A stretch of DNA of 64,000 nucleotides. Origin: Arthrobacter sp. FW306-2-2C-D06B (lineage in GTDB: Bacteria; Actinomycetota; Actinomycetes; Actinomycetales; Micrococcaceae). The position numbers were made by a program, and so were the translations under genes. The notes beneath the pieces were generated by a model. That model saw only the letters and a program-made list of their open reading frames with translations. It had not been told where the DNA came from and did not search any database. The first letter of the stretch is position 1; each line of letters starts with the position of its first letter. Below are positions 34,318 to 42,611 of the stretch, one piece after another. The stretch is taken from contig NZ_CP084560.1 in NCBI RefSeq assembly GCF_021789175.1, forward strand, positions 2,418,001 through 2,482,000, in the 5' to 3' direction.

Positions 34318-35670
34318 CTAATTTCCTTCGAGGAACGTCGAGTTGAATAGGTCAGCAGCATCGACGAGGTCTGCCGCATGGGCCTCGAGGACGCCTCTGG
34401 TGACCTCGTCATTGCCTTCCTCGGTAAGTACCCACGTCACGGTCACCGAAGTCGCCTCAGGGTCCCGTGCCAGGAGTACATAGTCATCTTGGTCGCTGGT
34501 CCACGGGGCGTTGGGCCGGAACGACTCGGGTGTGATCGTGACTTCGACGTCGTGGCCTTGGTTGGTCCAGCTGACAGGATAGTCACGCGGTGTGATCCTG
34601 TAATCCGAGAGGTCGGGTCCCAGCACGTAGCGGCTCGGCTGCCTCACGATCGGTTCCACCACCTTCTCGAAGTCGGCATCGTCGGCCTCGCGGAACTCCA
34701 GCGCCTCACAGTCGAGGAACGTCACGATGAGGTGGGGCTTGGCGACGAACCTGCCGCGGCTGACGACGCGGATTCCTGCACCAGGCAGCGCGACGCCAAG
34801 GAAGTGCTCTCGACCTTCTGCGATGTTGGTGCTCTTCTCCTTCCGCCACGAAACGAGGCGTGCTGCACGCTCCTCTGCCGATCTGGGCTCAGGGCTGCCG
34901 AAGAAGTCGGGCAGTGTAATTGTCAACAGCGACGTGCTCCGAACCGGCTCTGGGGTGGCCTTGAATTGTTCCTCCGCGTGCTGGTATAGCCGTTCCAGCA
35001 CCTCGTCGACGCGACTGACTCGACCGATGGAGCCGAGGATCTCCACCTCGAGATCGATGGGTGGCTTGCCGCCGCGGGCACGTTCGACGAGGGCCTGGAC
35101 CTCGCCGGACCGGGCCTGGCGCGTGTTGCTGGTTCCCCGCACGTAGACGGCACCGTCCTCGAGGCTGTCCCGGCGGTCTTCGCCTTGGAAGCTTTTGTGG
35201 CACGGAAAGATCGGCTGACCATCCTGCGGTGGCTGCGCGACGATGAACAACACTTCGCGATCATCGTCGACGCCGATCCTGCCGAATTCGAACGCAGGGA
35301 ACTGAGGCCCGAGGTAGGGCCGGAGCCGGTCCTCCAACTCGTGAGCCTCGACGCCGCGGGGAATACCTGGTGCGGTGTCCTTCTGCACGCCGATCACTAG
35401 GACGGCGTAGCCCCGGAAGTGGCGCTCGGCCTCCTTCGGCCGGCGGTTTGCCGCGCCCAGCAGGAACTTTGCAACCTTCGCCACGCCTGTCTTGCTGCCG
35501 AGGTCCAGGCTGCTCTTGACCTCCAGGTAGGTCGTCTCGGCCTCGTCACCGACTGCGAGGACGTGGTCCAGTATGAGTCGCAGGGCACGTTCACCGAGGG
35601 GGAGACTGCCGGTGTCCAGCGTCATGGGCTTCGGCTCGGACGTGTTGGCCATAGCGGGATCGACAGTCAT
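34318..35670 (-). CDS. AlbA_2 (Schlafen-type) DNA-binding-domain protein
   Basis: A 450-residue protein. Residues about 40-200 form an AlbA_2/Schlafen-like domain: TTYLEVKSSLDLG with the E-x-K, GYAVLVIGVQKD, EVLFIVAQPP and GAVYVRGTSNTRQA (the Y-x-R-x-x-S-x-T-x-x-A end motif). Schlafen-type domains bind or cut nucleic acid and occur in toxin and defence genes. The C-terminal 250 residues are beta-rich and unrecognised. After its TAG stop the same frame stays open for another 20 codons (ending GKASL) to a second TAG at about 34,255, so the original protein may have been longer. It stands between two coupled gene pairs. Confidence 0.75.
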   Translation of the reverse strand: MTVDPAMANTSEPKPMTLDTGSLPLGERALRLILDHVLAVGDEAETTYLEVKSSLDLGSKTGVAKVAKFLLGAANRRPKEAERHFRGYAVLVIGVQKDTAPGIPRGVEAHELEDRLRPYLGPQFPAFEFGRIGVDDDREVLFIVAQPPQDGQPIFPCHKSFQGEDRRDSLEDGAVYVRGTSNTRQARSGEVQALVERARGGKPPIDLEVEILGSIGRVSRVDEVLERLYQHAEEQFKATPEPVRSTSLLTITLPDFFGSPEPRSAEERAARLVSWRKEKSTNIAEGREHFLGVALPGAGIRVVSRGRFVAKPHLIVTFLDCEALEFREADDADFEKVVEPIVRQPSRYVLGPDLSDYRITPRDYPVSWTNQGHDVEVTITPESFRPNAPWTSDQDDYVLLARDPEATSVTVTWVLTEEGNDEVTRGVLEAHAADLVDAADLFNSTFLEGN

Positions 35671-35794
35671 GGATCGATCTTCTCATTCACAATCGACGCG
35701 TCGCGCAGCGATTGATGATTACAACCTGTTCTCAGGTCCGCAACCTCGATAAAGCCGGTGGCTTGCACACGGCTCGATCGAGCAGTCGGAGCCG

Positions 35795-36424
35795 TCACGA
35801 TGAAAGCTTTTCAATATTAAGAATCGAGTGCACTTCGGCCGAGGTCAGCAGTAGAGGTTCCGACAAACCGCTCATTACCTGCTCGCCCGACGCAGTGAAC
35901 TGCGCTGCAAAGGCTCGTATCAGGGCCCTGACGTCTCGCTCGATCTGCAGCCAGTTCTCATCGATTTTCGACTTGACTCGCAGATGTAGCGGTTGAAATT
36001 CTGCCTCGGGCAGCCCATTCAGGTTATTGCCTGCCCTCTTGAACCGGTCCAGGTCCTGCAGAAAGCCATCCTTAAGTTGGTGCTGCAGTATGTTCCGCTC
36101 AGCCATAGCTCCCATCAAGTACATTTCGTACGCGTCATCGATACGGTCGACCGCCCAGCCATTCTCGAAATGCACCAGCTGCAGGGCACCCCCCAAAAAA
36201 CCGTTCCCCATCTCCGACTTGGTCCCCGGCGGCAGAACAAATACATCGACGAACTCGATGTTGAGACGCGCAGCAGCGACGGCATGACCAGCCTCATGGA
36301 CCAATGTATGTCTCAAGAGGCCGTGACGAACACAGTTAGCGCGATCCCAGCCATCAGCCGTCAACGGATCAAACGGCTGATCGAGCCACTCGGTAGTAGC
36401 CGCTTCTTTAACATGTTCTGTCAT
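35795..36424 (-). CDS. Stand-alone M41-type (FtsH-like) zinc metallopeptidase
   Basis: A 209-residue soluble protein with TLVHEAGHAVAAARL: H43-E44-x-x-H47, the exact HEAGH signature of the FtsH peptidase (M41). Further on, MYLMGAMAERNILQ and GFLQDLDRFKRA supply a plausible third zinc ligand (D124). No AAA domain or membrane helix is attached, unlike FtsH. Its start overlaps the Abi-like gene by four bases, so the two are a coupled pair. Such AAA-less peptidases could be activated to cleave a partner or act as regulators. The function is unknown; the active-site call is strong. Confidence 0.78.
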   Translation of the reverse strand: MTEHVKEAATTEWLDQPFDPLTADGWDRANCVRHGLLRHTLVHEAGHAVAAARLNIEFVDVFVLPPGTKSEMGNGFLGGALQLVHFENGWAVDRIDDAYEMYLMGAMAERNILQHQLKDGFLQDLDRFKRAGNNLNGLPEAEFQPLHLRVKSKIDENWLQIERDVRALIRAFAAQFTASGEQVMSGLSEPLLLTSAEVHSILNIEKLSS

Positions 36425-37275
36425 GGGGTTGAGGATCCTTCGGTGATGCGCCGCAGCATATTCGCCAGCAGAATGACTGAGTCTGCGGCCACGCCAGCGT
36501 AGCGGCGGTTTATCGTCGCGCCATGTTTGACGCCCTGAGCTTGTTCGATCGCCGCGCGGACAAGTTTCCGAAGAGAAGCATTCTCGGATCCAGCAAGATC
36601 GACCTCGATCACTCGTTCCAAGCGGTTCTTCGTGCTGGCTACCGGAGGCACTTCCTCACCGTCGAACAAGTGCCGTTCCCGAACGTATGCAGCCTCAGAA
36701 AGGCGTTCCAAGATGATCACGCAGTCATTGCCAACATTGCGGTAGTCCTGTTCAGTTCTTGCGTTCTGGAAGTGCCGCCGGAGTTCCGTGATTTCTTCGT
36801 CTACCCGGGTCCAACCGGTGCGAGGGTGCGACGATACAGGATCGGCGAGAGTCGAGGCGACGGTACCTGCTTCCAAATCAGCGAGCTGTTCGTGCAAAGG
36901 ATCGAACAGTTCCGAGAGCATCTGCCGACGTGCATGCCAAGAATTGGAACCGTTGTTGTTTTTCCAGTAGCTGTAGAACCCATCGAAATCATAGAACGGG
37001 GGTCGGAAGTCGACGCCTAAGCGCTTCAACACCGCTCTTAGGGCAGCCATTACGGCGCGGGACTCATGAACCGAGATCCTGGGACTATTTTCAGTGCCGC
37101 GATTTCGATACTCGTCATGGACGAGTCTGGCCAAGGGGACGGCGATTTCGACATCAGTAGCAGATTTAAGTGGTCCTGCGTGGACTCGCTCTATGAGATC
37201 AGTGTTTAGCGTCTCCTGTTGACGGGCCCAAACATCGGCGGCCTCTGCCTCTTCGAAAAAGTCGTTCTCTCGCAT
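36421..37275 (-). CDS. Abi/HEPN-like protein at the head of the minus-strand cluster
   Basis: A 284-residue protein. The N-terminal half (REN-DFFEEAEAADVW, then VDFRPPFYDFDGFYSYWKNN) is unrecognised. The C-terminal half has VDEEITELRRHFQNARTEQD, YRNVGNDCVIILERLSEAAY and EQAQGVKHGATINRRYAGVA, a layout like the C-terminal helical domains of abortive-infection or HEPN-type proteins, with a conserved H near R. It is the first gene of the cluster, 110 bases from the island end, and is coupled by ATGA to the peptidase gene. A protease next to a possible toxin invites the idea of activation by cleavage, which is inference. Confidence 0.6.
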   Translation of the reverse strand: MRENDFFEEAEAADVWARQQETLNTDLIERVHAGPLKSATDVEIAVPLARLVHDEYRNRGTENSPRISVHESRAVMAALRAVLKRLGVDFRPPFYDFDGFYSYWKNNNGSNSWHARRQMLSELFDPLHEQLADLEAGTVASTLADPVSSHPRTGWTRVDEEITELRRHFQNARTEQDYRNVGNDCVIILERLSEAAYVRERHLFDGEEVPPVASTKNRLERVIEVDLAGSENASLRKLVRAAIEQAQGVKHGATINRRYAGVAADSVILLANMLRRITEGSSTP

Positions 37276-37356
37276 CCTGAGAGTCTAAAACCCCCTTGAG
37301 CAAAGTACGGCTGGGACTCGGCAACCAGCGGAGATTCTGCGTAACAAGTACCCACC

Positions 37357-37370
37357 AGTACCCACCTCCT
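37357..37370 (+). repeat. Subterminal repeat, right copy (AGTACCCACCTCCT)
   Basis: Matches 13 of 14 bases of 6344-6357 in the same orientation. A further partial copy (AGTACCCACC) lies directly before it at 37,347-37,356, so the right end has a short tandem of AGTACCCACC. Confidence 0.4.
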
Positions 37371-37382
37371 AACTCAACAATG

Positions 37383-37387
37383 AGCGG
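37383..37387 (+). repeat. Right junction of the island: 5-bp direct repeat AGCGG in comEC
   Basis: Right copy of the AGCGG shared with 6265-6269. The comEC frame resumes here as SGANCSLILGG. Confidence 0.5.
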
Positions 37388-38246
37388 AGCGAACTGCAGC
37401 CTCATTCTTGGCGGCTTGGTGCTTCTGGCCAGGAGCTTTCGGCTTGCCAGGGGAATCGCGGCAGTCGCGGCCCTTGGAGGCTTGGCGGCCTTCGTCATGA
37501 TGGTCGGACCGGACGCGAGTGTCCTGAGGGCGGCGGTCATGGGTGCAATCGGACTCAGCGCGCTAAGTGCCGGCAGGCGGGGCCGGAGCCTGGGCTTTCT
37601 CTGCCTTGCCGTGACTGGCCTGCTCATCCTGGATCCCTCGCTTGGCACGAGCATCGGATTCCTTTTGTCGGTCCTCGCCACCCTGGGAATTGTCCTGTTG
37701 GCACGGCCCATCGCATCCTGGGCTCCAGCATGGATCCCTTCCTGGCTGGCTTCCGCCGTCGCCGTCCCCTTGGCCGCGCAGCTTCTGTGCAGCCCGGTCA
37801 TCGTGGCCTTGCAACCGCAGTTCTCCAGCTTTTCATTGCTGACGAATATCGCAGTCGCTCCGTTTGTCGCACCCGTGACGATCCTGGGCACCATTGCGGT
37901 TCCACTGGTTCCGCTGTTTCCTTGGTTGGCAGTTGTTCCGATAGCCGTTGCCGGGGTCAGCGCGGAAATGGTGGCGGCAATCGCCAGGTTTTTCGCAGGA
38001 CTTCCGGGGGCGGCCCTGCCGTGGCCGGAAGGTCCCACGGGAATCGTCACCATGATTATCTGGTCTGTCGTGACCATCCTGATGGTGTGGCTGGTCCTGC
38101 ATCCAACGTGGGTAGGCACGGCCGTACTCTCGTTGCACCGCCGCTTGGTGTTCCTTATAGCCGCGGGGGAGTCGGCTATCCGCCGCCGCTGGACCGAGGG
38201 CCATTCCGGGGGCCGCCGTCTTCCGGAAGGCGGCCCGCGGGCATGA
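37383..38246 (+). pseudogene. comEC: ComEC DNA-uptake channel, 3' half (separated from its start)
   Basis: The 3' 287 codons of comEC begin with SGANCSLILGGLVLLARSF and contain at least six membrane helices of the Competence domain (for example FLLSVLATLGIVLLARPIA and LLTNIAVAPFVAPVTILG). No metallo-beta-lactamase domain follows, so the uninterrupted protein was about 562 residues. The frame is open back to a TTG at 37,296, and an ATG at 37,380 lies right at the junction, so a C-terminal fragment could be translated. It could not form the full channel. The next gene downstream is holA. Confidence 0.93.
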
Positions 38247-38316
38247 AGATCACCACGCTGGACGCTGAACGTGGGAGACTGGGAGTCCGCAAAAAACCTT
38301 CTGGAAGGAAGCAACA

Positions 38317-39333
38317 TTGGCTGCTGCCCAGGTCTCCAAGGCTAAGACTTCCGCGGCGAACACCGCCAGCTGGCGGGACATCACACCATCCGCCGTAGTA
38401 CTGATCACCGGCCCTGAGGAGTACCTCGGTATCCGTGCGATGGATCGGATCCGTTCGCAGGTGCGGGCCGCGGCACCGGAAGTGGAAATCAGCAGGCTCA
38501 ATGCCGGAAGCTACGAATCCGGTTCCCTCGCAATGGCGGTCACGCCGTCGCTGTTCGATGAGGCCAAACTCATCGAAATCGAGGGCCTCGAGTCAATGAA
38601 CGATGCCTTCCTTGCCGATGCCTTGAAATACGTCGCCCAACCGGAGAACGATGTCGTGTTGGTCCTTCGCCACGGTGGCGGGGTGCGCGGAAAGAAGCTC
38701 CTGGACGCCATCAAGTCGTCGGGATGGCCGGTGGTGGACTGCCAGCCCCTGAAAAAGGACGCCGAGAAAACAGCATTCGTGGTCTCGGAATTCAAGGCAG
38801 GCGGCCGCCGTGTCGAAGCGGAAGCTGTCCAGGCCCTCGTCAATGCAGTCGGCGCCAGCCTCTCCGAGCTTGCTGCGGCATGCAACCAACTTATCGCGGA
38901 CGCCACTACCACCGTGGACGCAGCCACAGTGGAACGGTACTACGGCGGCCGCGTCGAAGCTACCGCGTTCAAGGTTGCGGACGCCGCCATGGCCGGCAAC
39001 GGACCGCAGGCCCTGTCCAGCCTCCGCCATGCCCTCGCCACCGGGGTTGACCCGGTCCCGCTGGTTGCCGCCCTCGCAGCCAAGCTCCGTACCCTTGCCA
39101 AGGTTGCCGGAGCCCAGGGGTCGTCGGCACAGATCGCCAAGCAGCTTGGCATGCAGCCATGGCTCGTGGAACAGGCCCAACGCGACGTTCGGCGTTGGAC
39201 TCCCGAAGGCCTGGTCCGTTCCATCCAGGTCACGGCTGAAGCGGATGCCCAGGTGAAGGGCCTCTCGCGGGATCCCGTGTACGCGGTAGAGCACGCCGTC
39301 ACGGTCATTGCCAATGCGGCCCGCGGCCGCTAA
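38317..39333 (+). CDS. holA: DNA polymerase III delta subunit
   Basis: The delta subunit opens the sliding clamp within the clamp loader. The TTG start at 38,317 has AAGGAAG about eight bases upstream, giving 338 residues. The pattern fits HolA: VVLITGPEEYLGIRAMDRIR near the start, the clamp-contact region SLFDEAKLIEIEGLESMNDA, and the C-terminal collar helices with LRHALATGVDPVPLVAALAA. As usual for delta, no functional Walker A motif is present. It normally follows comEC, and does so here despite the island. Confidence 0.93.
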   Translation: MAAAQVSKAKTSAANTASWRDITPSAVVLITGPEEYLGIRAMDRIRSQVRAAAPEVEISRLNAGSYESGSLAMAVTPSLFDEAKLIEIEGLESMNDAFLADALKYVAQPENDVVLVLRHGGGVRGKKLLDAIKSSGWPVVDCQPLKKDAEKTAFVVSEFKAGGRRVEAEAVQALVNAVGASLSELAAACNQLIADATTTVDAATVERYYGGRVEATAFKVADAAMAGNGPQALSSLRHALATGVDPVPLVAALAAKLRTLAKVAGAQGSSAQIAKQLGMQPWLVEQAQRDVRRWTPEGLVRSIQVTAEADAQVKGLSRDPVYAVEHAVTVIANAARGR

Positions 39334-39503
39334 GCCCACTCGACACCCGGCTTGTCGGGCGTTACGCATATTCCTGGCGACGCCCGAATCCACGCGTCAC
39401 TGGTCCGTTTGCGCGACGTGAGTCGGACCCAGCGTCGCGGGTCCATTTCCGCGTCGTCAGTAGCCCCTGCGGCCCGGCCCGTCGGACTCCGCGTTAAATA
39501 CCT

Positions 39504-39531
39504 GAGGCCGGCACCCAGGGGTGCCGGCCTC
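39504..39531. terminator. Bidirectional hairpin terminator between holA and rpsT
   Basis: A perfect 12-bp stem GAGGCCGGCACC / GGTGCCGGCCTC with a CAGG loop lies between the convergent holA and rpsT genes, 29 bases past the rpsT stop. It can serve both directions. The other 200 bases of this gap show nothing. Confidence 0.75.
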
Positions 39532-39560
39532 ACGTTCAGCTCAGTCGAACTGGATAAACC

Positions 39561-39821
39561 TTAGAGTGCGCTGACCTTTTTGGAGATCGCCGACTTGCGG
39601 TTTGCAGCGTTGTTCTTGTGAATAACGCCCTTGCTGACAGCCTTATCCAGCTTACGGCTAGCAGCAACAAGAGCCTTTGCAGCGGCATCCTTGTCCGTGG
39701 ACTCAACGGCGGTGGCGACGGCGCGGATGGCCGTCTTCAGCTCAGACTTGACGGCGTTGTTACGCAGGCGAGCCTTCTCGTTGGTGAGGATGCGCTTCTT
39801 CTGGGACTTGATATTAGCCAC
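39561..39821 (-). CDS. rpsT: 30S ribosomal protein S20
   Basis: An 86-residue basic helical protein that binds 16S rRNA in the small subunit. The sequence ([54 protein letters not shown]) is a complete bacterial S20. It stands alone, convergent with holA, and terminates at the shared hairpin. Confidence 0.97.
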   Translation of the reverse strand: MANIKSQKKRILTNEKARLRNNAVKSELKTAIRAVATAVESTDKDAAAKALVAASRKLDKAVSKGVIHKNNAANRKSAISKKVSAL

Positions 39822-39992
39822 GTGTGTGAACTCTCTTTTTAATGCGGAAAATGGTCTAGAGGGTTTTCAGGTTGGCCATCGACTGAGCGGCGTGGGGATG
39901 CCTATGGCAGCCAACCATGAGTGGCCGTCGACCTGCACGGACACACAGCCATAAATATTATCAGACTCGGCGCTTTTCCGGGGATTTCGCGT

Positions 39993-40562
39993 CTATGCCG
40001 AGCCGTGTTGCCCGTTGAGCCGGCGCGCCACAAGGTGGAAAGTGCGTTTGTCGAGGACGGCACCCTCCCGCCGGACGTCCGCCGGATTGACGCGAACCAC
40101 CCGGTCCACCTTGGCCTCGCTCGGCCGGCCTTGGGGGTCCCAGGAGCCGGTGCCGATGTCGACGTAGTCATCTGAATGGCGGCCGTTGTCGTGGTCTTTA
40201 CTGGTCAGCATCAGCCCCAGCAGCCACGCGCCGTCGTGCCCTATCAAAAGGACCGGCCGGTCCTTGCCCTGGGAATAATCCTCTTCGTACGGAACCCAGG
40301 ACCACACGATCTCTCCCGGGTCCGGCTTGCCGTCGGGATGGGGGGAGTACCGCGGCGACACCGCGCCGGTGAAGTCGCCCGGATACGGGCGGGAAAGCTG
40401 CCCGACGTCGGCGCTTGCGTTCCGTGTCCGGTTCGCCTTCGCCGCGGCCCCGCCTTGCGGGGATCGGCGAGGGGGTGTGCCGGCCGGGGGTCCGATGATC
40501 CGTCGAAGGTAGCCCAGGGAGCCTCTGAGGAGTCTGCCAAGCAAGTGTGTGTCCGATGCCAT
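39993..40562 (-). CDS. PemK/MazF-like domain protein
   Basis: A 189-residue protein with a basic, Arg/Pro-rich N-terminal third and a C-terminal PemK/MazF-like barrel: GEIVWSWVPYEEDYSQGKDR, PVLLIGHDG, WLLGLMLTSKDHD and DRVVRVNPADVRREG. MazF toxins are mRNA interferases, but this long, single-copy actinobacterial form sits at the conserved lepA locus without an antitoxin. It is therefore likely a housekeeping relative rather than a toxin. The ATG at 40,562 is preferred over 40,616. It is divergent from lepA. Confidence 0.78.
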   Translation of the reverse strand: MASDTHLLGRLLRGSLGYLRRIIGPPAGTPPRRSPQGGAAAKANRTRNASADVGQLSRPYPGDFTGAVSPRYSPHPDGKPDPGEIVWSWVPYEEDYSQGKDRPVLLIGHDGAWLLGLMLTSKDHDNGRHSDDYVDIGTGSWDPQGRPSEAKVDRVVRVNPADVRREGAVLDKRTFHLVARRLNGQHGSA

Positions 40563-40709
40563 GGAACCACCGTACTTTCCCCTGCCGTGCCAGTGCACAA
40601 GCGGCGCCGTGTTCATGGGAGACTATTAGTTCAGATATGCGGCATCGGCCGGGATGGTCCAGACCAGTCCGGAGACCGGCCGTGTGAGTATCGACAGTAA
40701 GGATCCTGC

Positions 40710-42563
40710 GTGTCTCCCATGGCCCGCACCGCACCGGTGCCCGCCGCGACAGATCCGGCCATCATCCGGAACTTCTGCATCATCGCCCACATCGACCACG
40801 GTAAATCAACCTTGGCCGACCGCATGTTGCAGTACACCGGCGTCGTTAAGTCCCGCGACATGAAGGCCCAGTATCTGGACCGTATGGATATCGAACGCGA
40901 ACGTGGCATCACCATCAAGTCCCAGGCTGTCCGCATGCCCTGGGAACTTGACGGCACCAGCTACGCCCTGAACATGATCGATACCCCCGGCCACGTTGAC
41001 TTCACCTATGAGGTTTCCCGTTCCCTCGCAGCCTGTGAAGGCGCAGTCCTCTTGGTGGATGCCGCTCAAGGCATCGAGGCCCAGACCCTCGCCAACCTCT
41101 ACCTGGCGATGGAAAACAACCTCACCATCATCCCGGTGCTCAACAAGATCGACCTCCCGGCCGCCCAGCCCGAAAAGTACGCCGCGGAACTCGCCAACCT
41201 GATTGGCGGCGACCCCGAGGACGTGCTGCGCGTATCCGGCAAGACCGGTGTTGGCGTGGAGGCCCTGCTGGACAAGATCGTCCGCGATCTCCCGGCTCCT
41301 GTAGGCGACCCCGACGCACCGGCCCGCGCCATGATCTTCGACTCCGTGTACGACACCTACCGTGGCGTGGTCACCTACGTCCGCGTCGTCGACGGCATGC
41401 TGCACCCGCGCGAGCGGATCCAGATGATGTCCACCCGTGCCACCCACGAGCTCCTGGAAATCGGTGTCAGCTCTCCGGAACCCACTCCTTCCAAGGGGCT
41501 GGGCGTCGGCGAAGTAGGCTACCTGATCACCGGGGTGAAGGACGTCCGCCAGTCAAAGGTCGGCGACACCGTGACCAACCTGGCCAAGCCCGCTTCGCAA
41601 TCCCTCGCCGGTTACGCCGATGCCAAGCCCATGGTCTTCTCCGGTCTGTATCCCTTGGACGGCACAGACTATCCCGTGCTCCGGGACGCTCTCGAGAAGC
41701 TGATGCTCAACGACGCAGCACTCGTCTACGAACCGGAGACGTCTGCCGCGCTGGGCTTCGGTTTCCGCGTGGGTTTCCTTGGCCTGCTGCACCTGGAAAT
41801 CACCCGTGAACGCCTTGAGCGCGAGTACAATCTCGACCTCATCTCCACCGCTCCCAACGTTGAGTACGAGGTCACGCTGGAGGACAAGCGGGTCCTGCAC
41901 GTCACCAACCCGAGCGAATACCCCACCGGCAAGATCTCGGAGGTGCGCGAACCTATGGTGTCCGCCACCATCCTGGCGCCAAATGAGTTCGTGGGCGCCA
42001 TCATGGAGCTGTGCCAGAGCCGCCGCGGCGTCATGGGCGGCATGGACTACCTCTCCGAAGACCGGGTGGAAATCCGGTACCGCCTGCCGCTTGCCGAGAT
42101 CGTCTTCGATTTCTTCGACATCCTCAAGTCCAAGACCCGCGGATACGGTTCGCTGGACTGGAAGGCCGACGGCGAGCAGGTTGCCGACTTGGTCAAGGTG
42201 GACATCATGCTCCAGGGTGAGCAGGTTGACGCTTTCAGCGCCATCACCCACCGGGACAAGGCCTACGCCTACGGCGTCATGATGACGGGCAAGCTGCGCG
42301 AACTCATTCCCCGACAGCAGTTCGAGGTGCCGATCCAGGCCGCCATCGGCTCGCGGATCATTGCCCGTGAGAGCATCCGCGCCATCCGCAAGGACGTCCT
42401 TGCCAAGTGCTATGGCGGTGACATCACCCGTAAGCGCAAACTTCTGGAAAAGCAGAAGGAAGGCAAGAAGCGCATGAAGATGGTGGGCCGCGTGGAAGTT
42501 CCACAGGAAGCGTTCATCGCAGCCTTGACCACCGACGAATCCAAGGACAAGGCCAAGAAGTAA
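40710..42563 (+). CDS. lepA: Elongation factor 4 (ribosome back-translocase GTPase)
   Basis: LepA is a translational GTPase that acts on stalled ribosomes. The GTG at 40,710 has AAGGA seven bases upstream; an ATG at 40,719 is possible. The 617-residue protein has [15 protein letters not shown] (G1), [10 protein letters not shown] (G2), [12 protein letters not shown] (G3), NKIDLP (G4), an EF-G-like domain, and the LepA-specific C-terminal domain ([20 protein letters not shown]). The length is normal. hemW follows 48 bases downstream on the same strand, the usual actinobacterial order. Confidence 0.97.
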   Translation: MSPMARTAPVPAATDPAIIRNFCIIAHIDHGKSTLADRMLQYTGVVKSRDMKAQYLDRMDIERERGITIKSQAVRMPWELDGTSYALNMIDTPGHVDFTYEVSRSLAACEGAVLLVDAAQGIEAQTLANLYLAMENNLTIIPVLNKIDLPAAQPEKYAAELANLIGGDPEDVLRVSGKTGVGVEALLDKIVRDLPAPVGDPDAPARAMIFDSVYDTYRGVVTYVRVVDGMLHPRERIQMMSTRATHELLEIGVSSPEPTPSKGLGVGEVGYLITGVKDVRQSKVGDTVTNLAKPASQSLAGYADAKPMVFSGLYPLDGTDYPVLRDALEKLMLNDAALVYEPETSAALGFGFRVGFLGLLHLEITRERLEREYNLDLISTAPNVEYEVTLEDKRVLHVTNPSEYPTGKISEVREPMVSATILAPNEFVGAIMELCQSRRGVMGGMDYLSEDRVEIRYRLPLAEIVFDFFDILKSKTRGYGSLDWKADGEQVADLVKVDIMLQGEQVDAFSAITHRDKAYAYGVMMTGKLRELIPRQQFEVPIQAAIGSRIIARESIRAIRKDVLAKCYGGDITRKRKLLEKQKEGKKRMKMVGRVEVPQEAFIAALTTDESKDKAKK

Positions 42564-42611
42564 TGCGGCTTTTCGCCCGGAATACTGCAAGACGGGCACG
42601 AAGGAAAATCC

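Larger units (their letters stand above)
6270..37387. mobile_element. 31.1-kb genomic island inserted in comEC
   Basis: The limits come from the interrupted comEC frame: HLTAVSG ends at 6269 and SGANCSLILGG resumes at 37,383. Everything between is accessory DNA: an RHS toxin locus, a patchwork of single metabolic or resistance-like genes with several decayed copies, and a minus-strand cluster of nuclease, ATPase and protease genes. No tyrosine or serine recombinase, transposase, relaxase or phage structural gene is recognisable. Only a small excisionase-fold HTH protein (23,020) hints at mobility. Subterminal copies of AGTACCCAYCTCCT occur near both ends. The boundaries are firm; how it arrived is not shown. 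Confidence 0.88.

Noticed and set aside
39993..40562. PemK/MazF toxin-antitoxin module
   Set aside because: No antitoxin gene is adjacent and the gene sits at the conserved rpsT-lepA locus; it is more likely a housekeeping relative.
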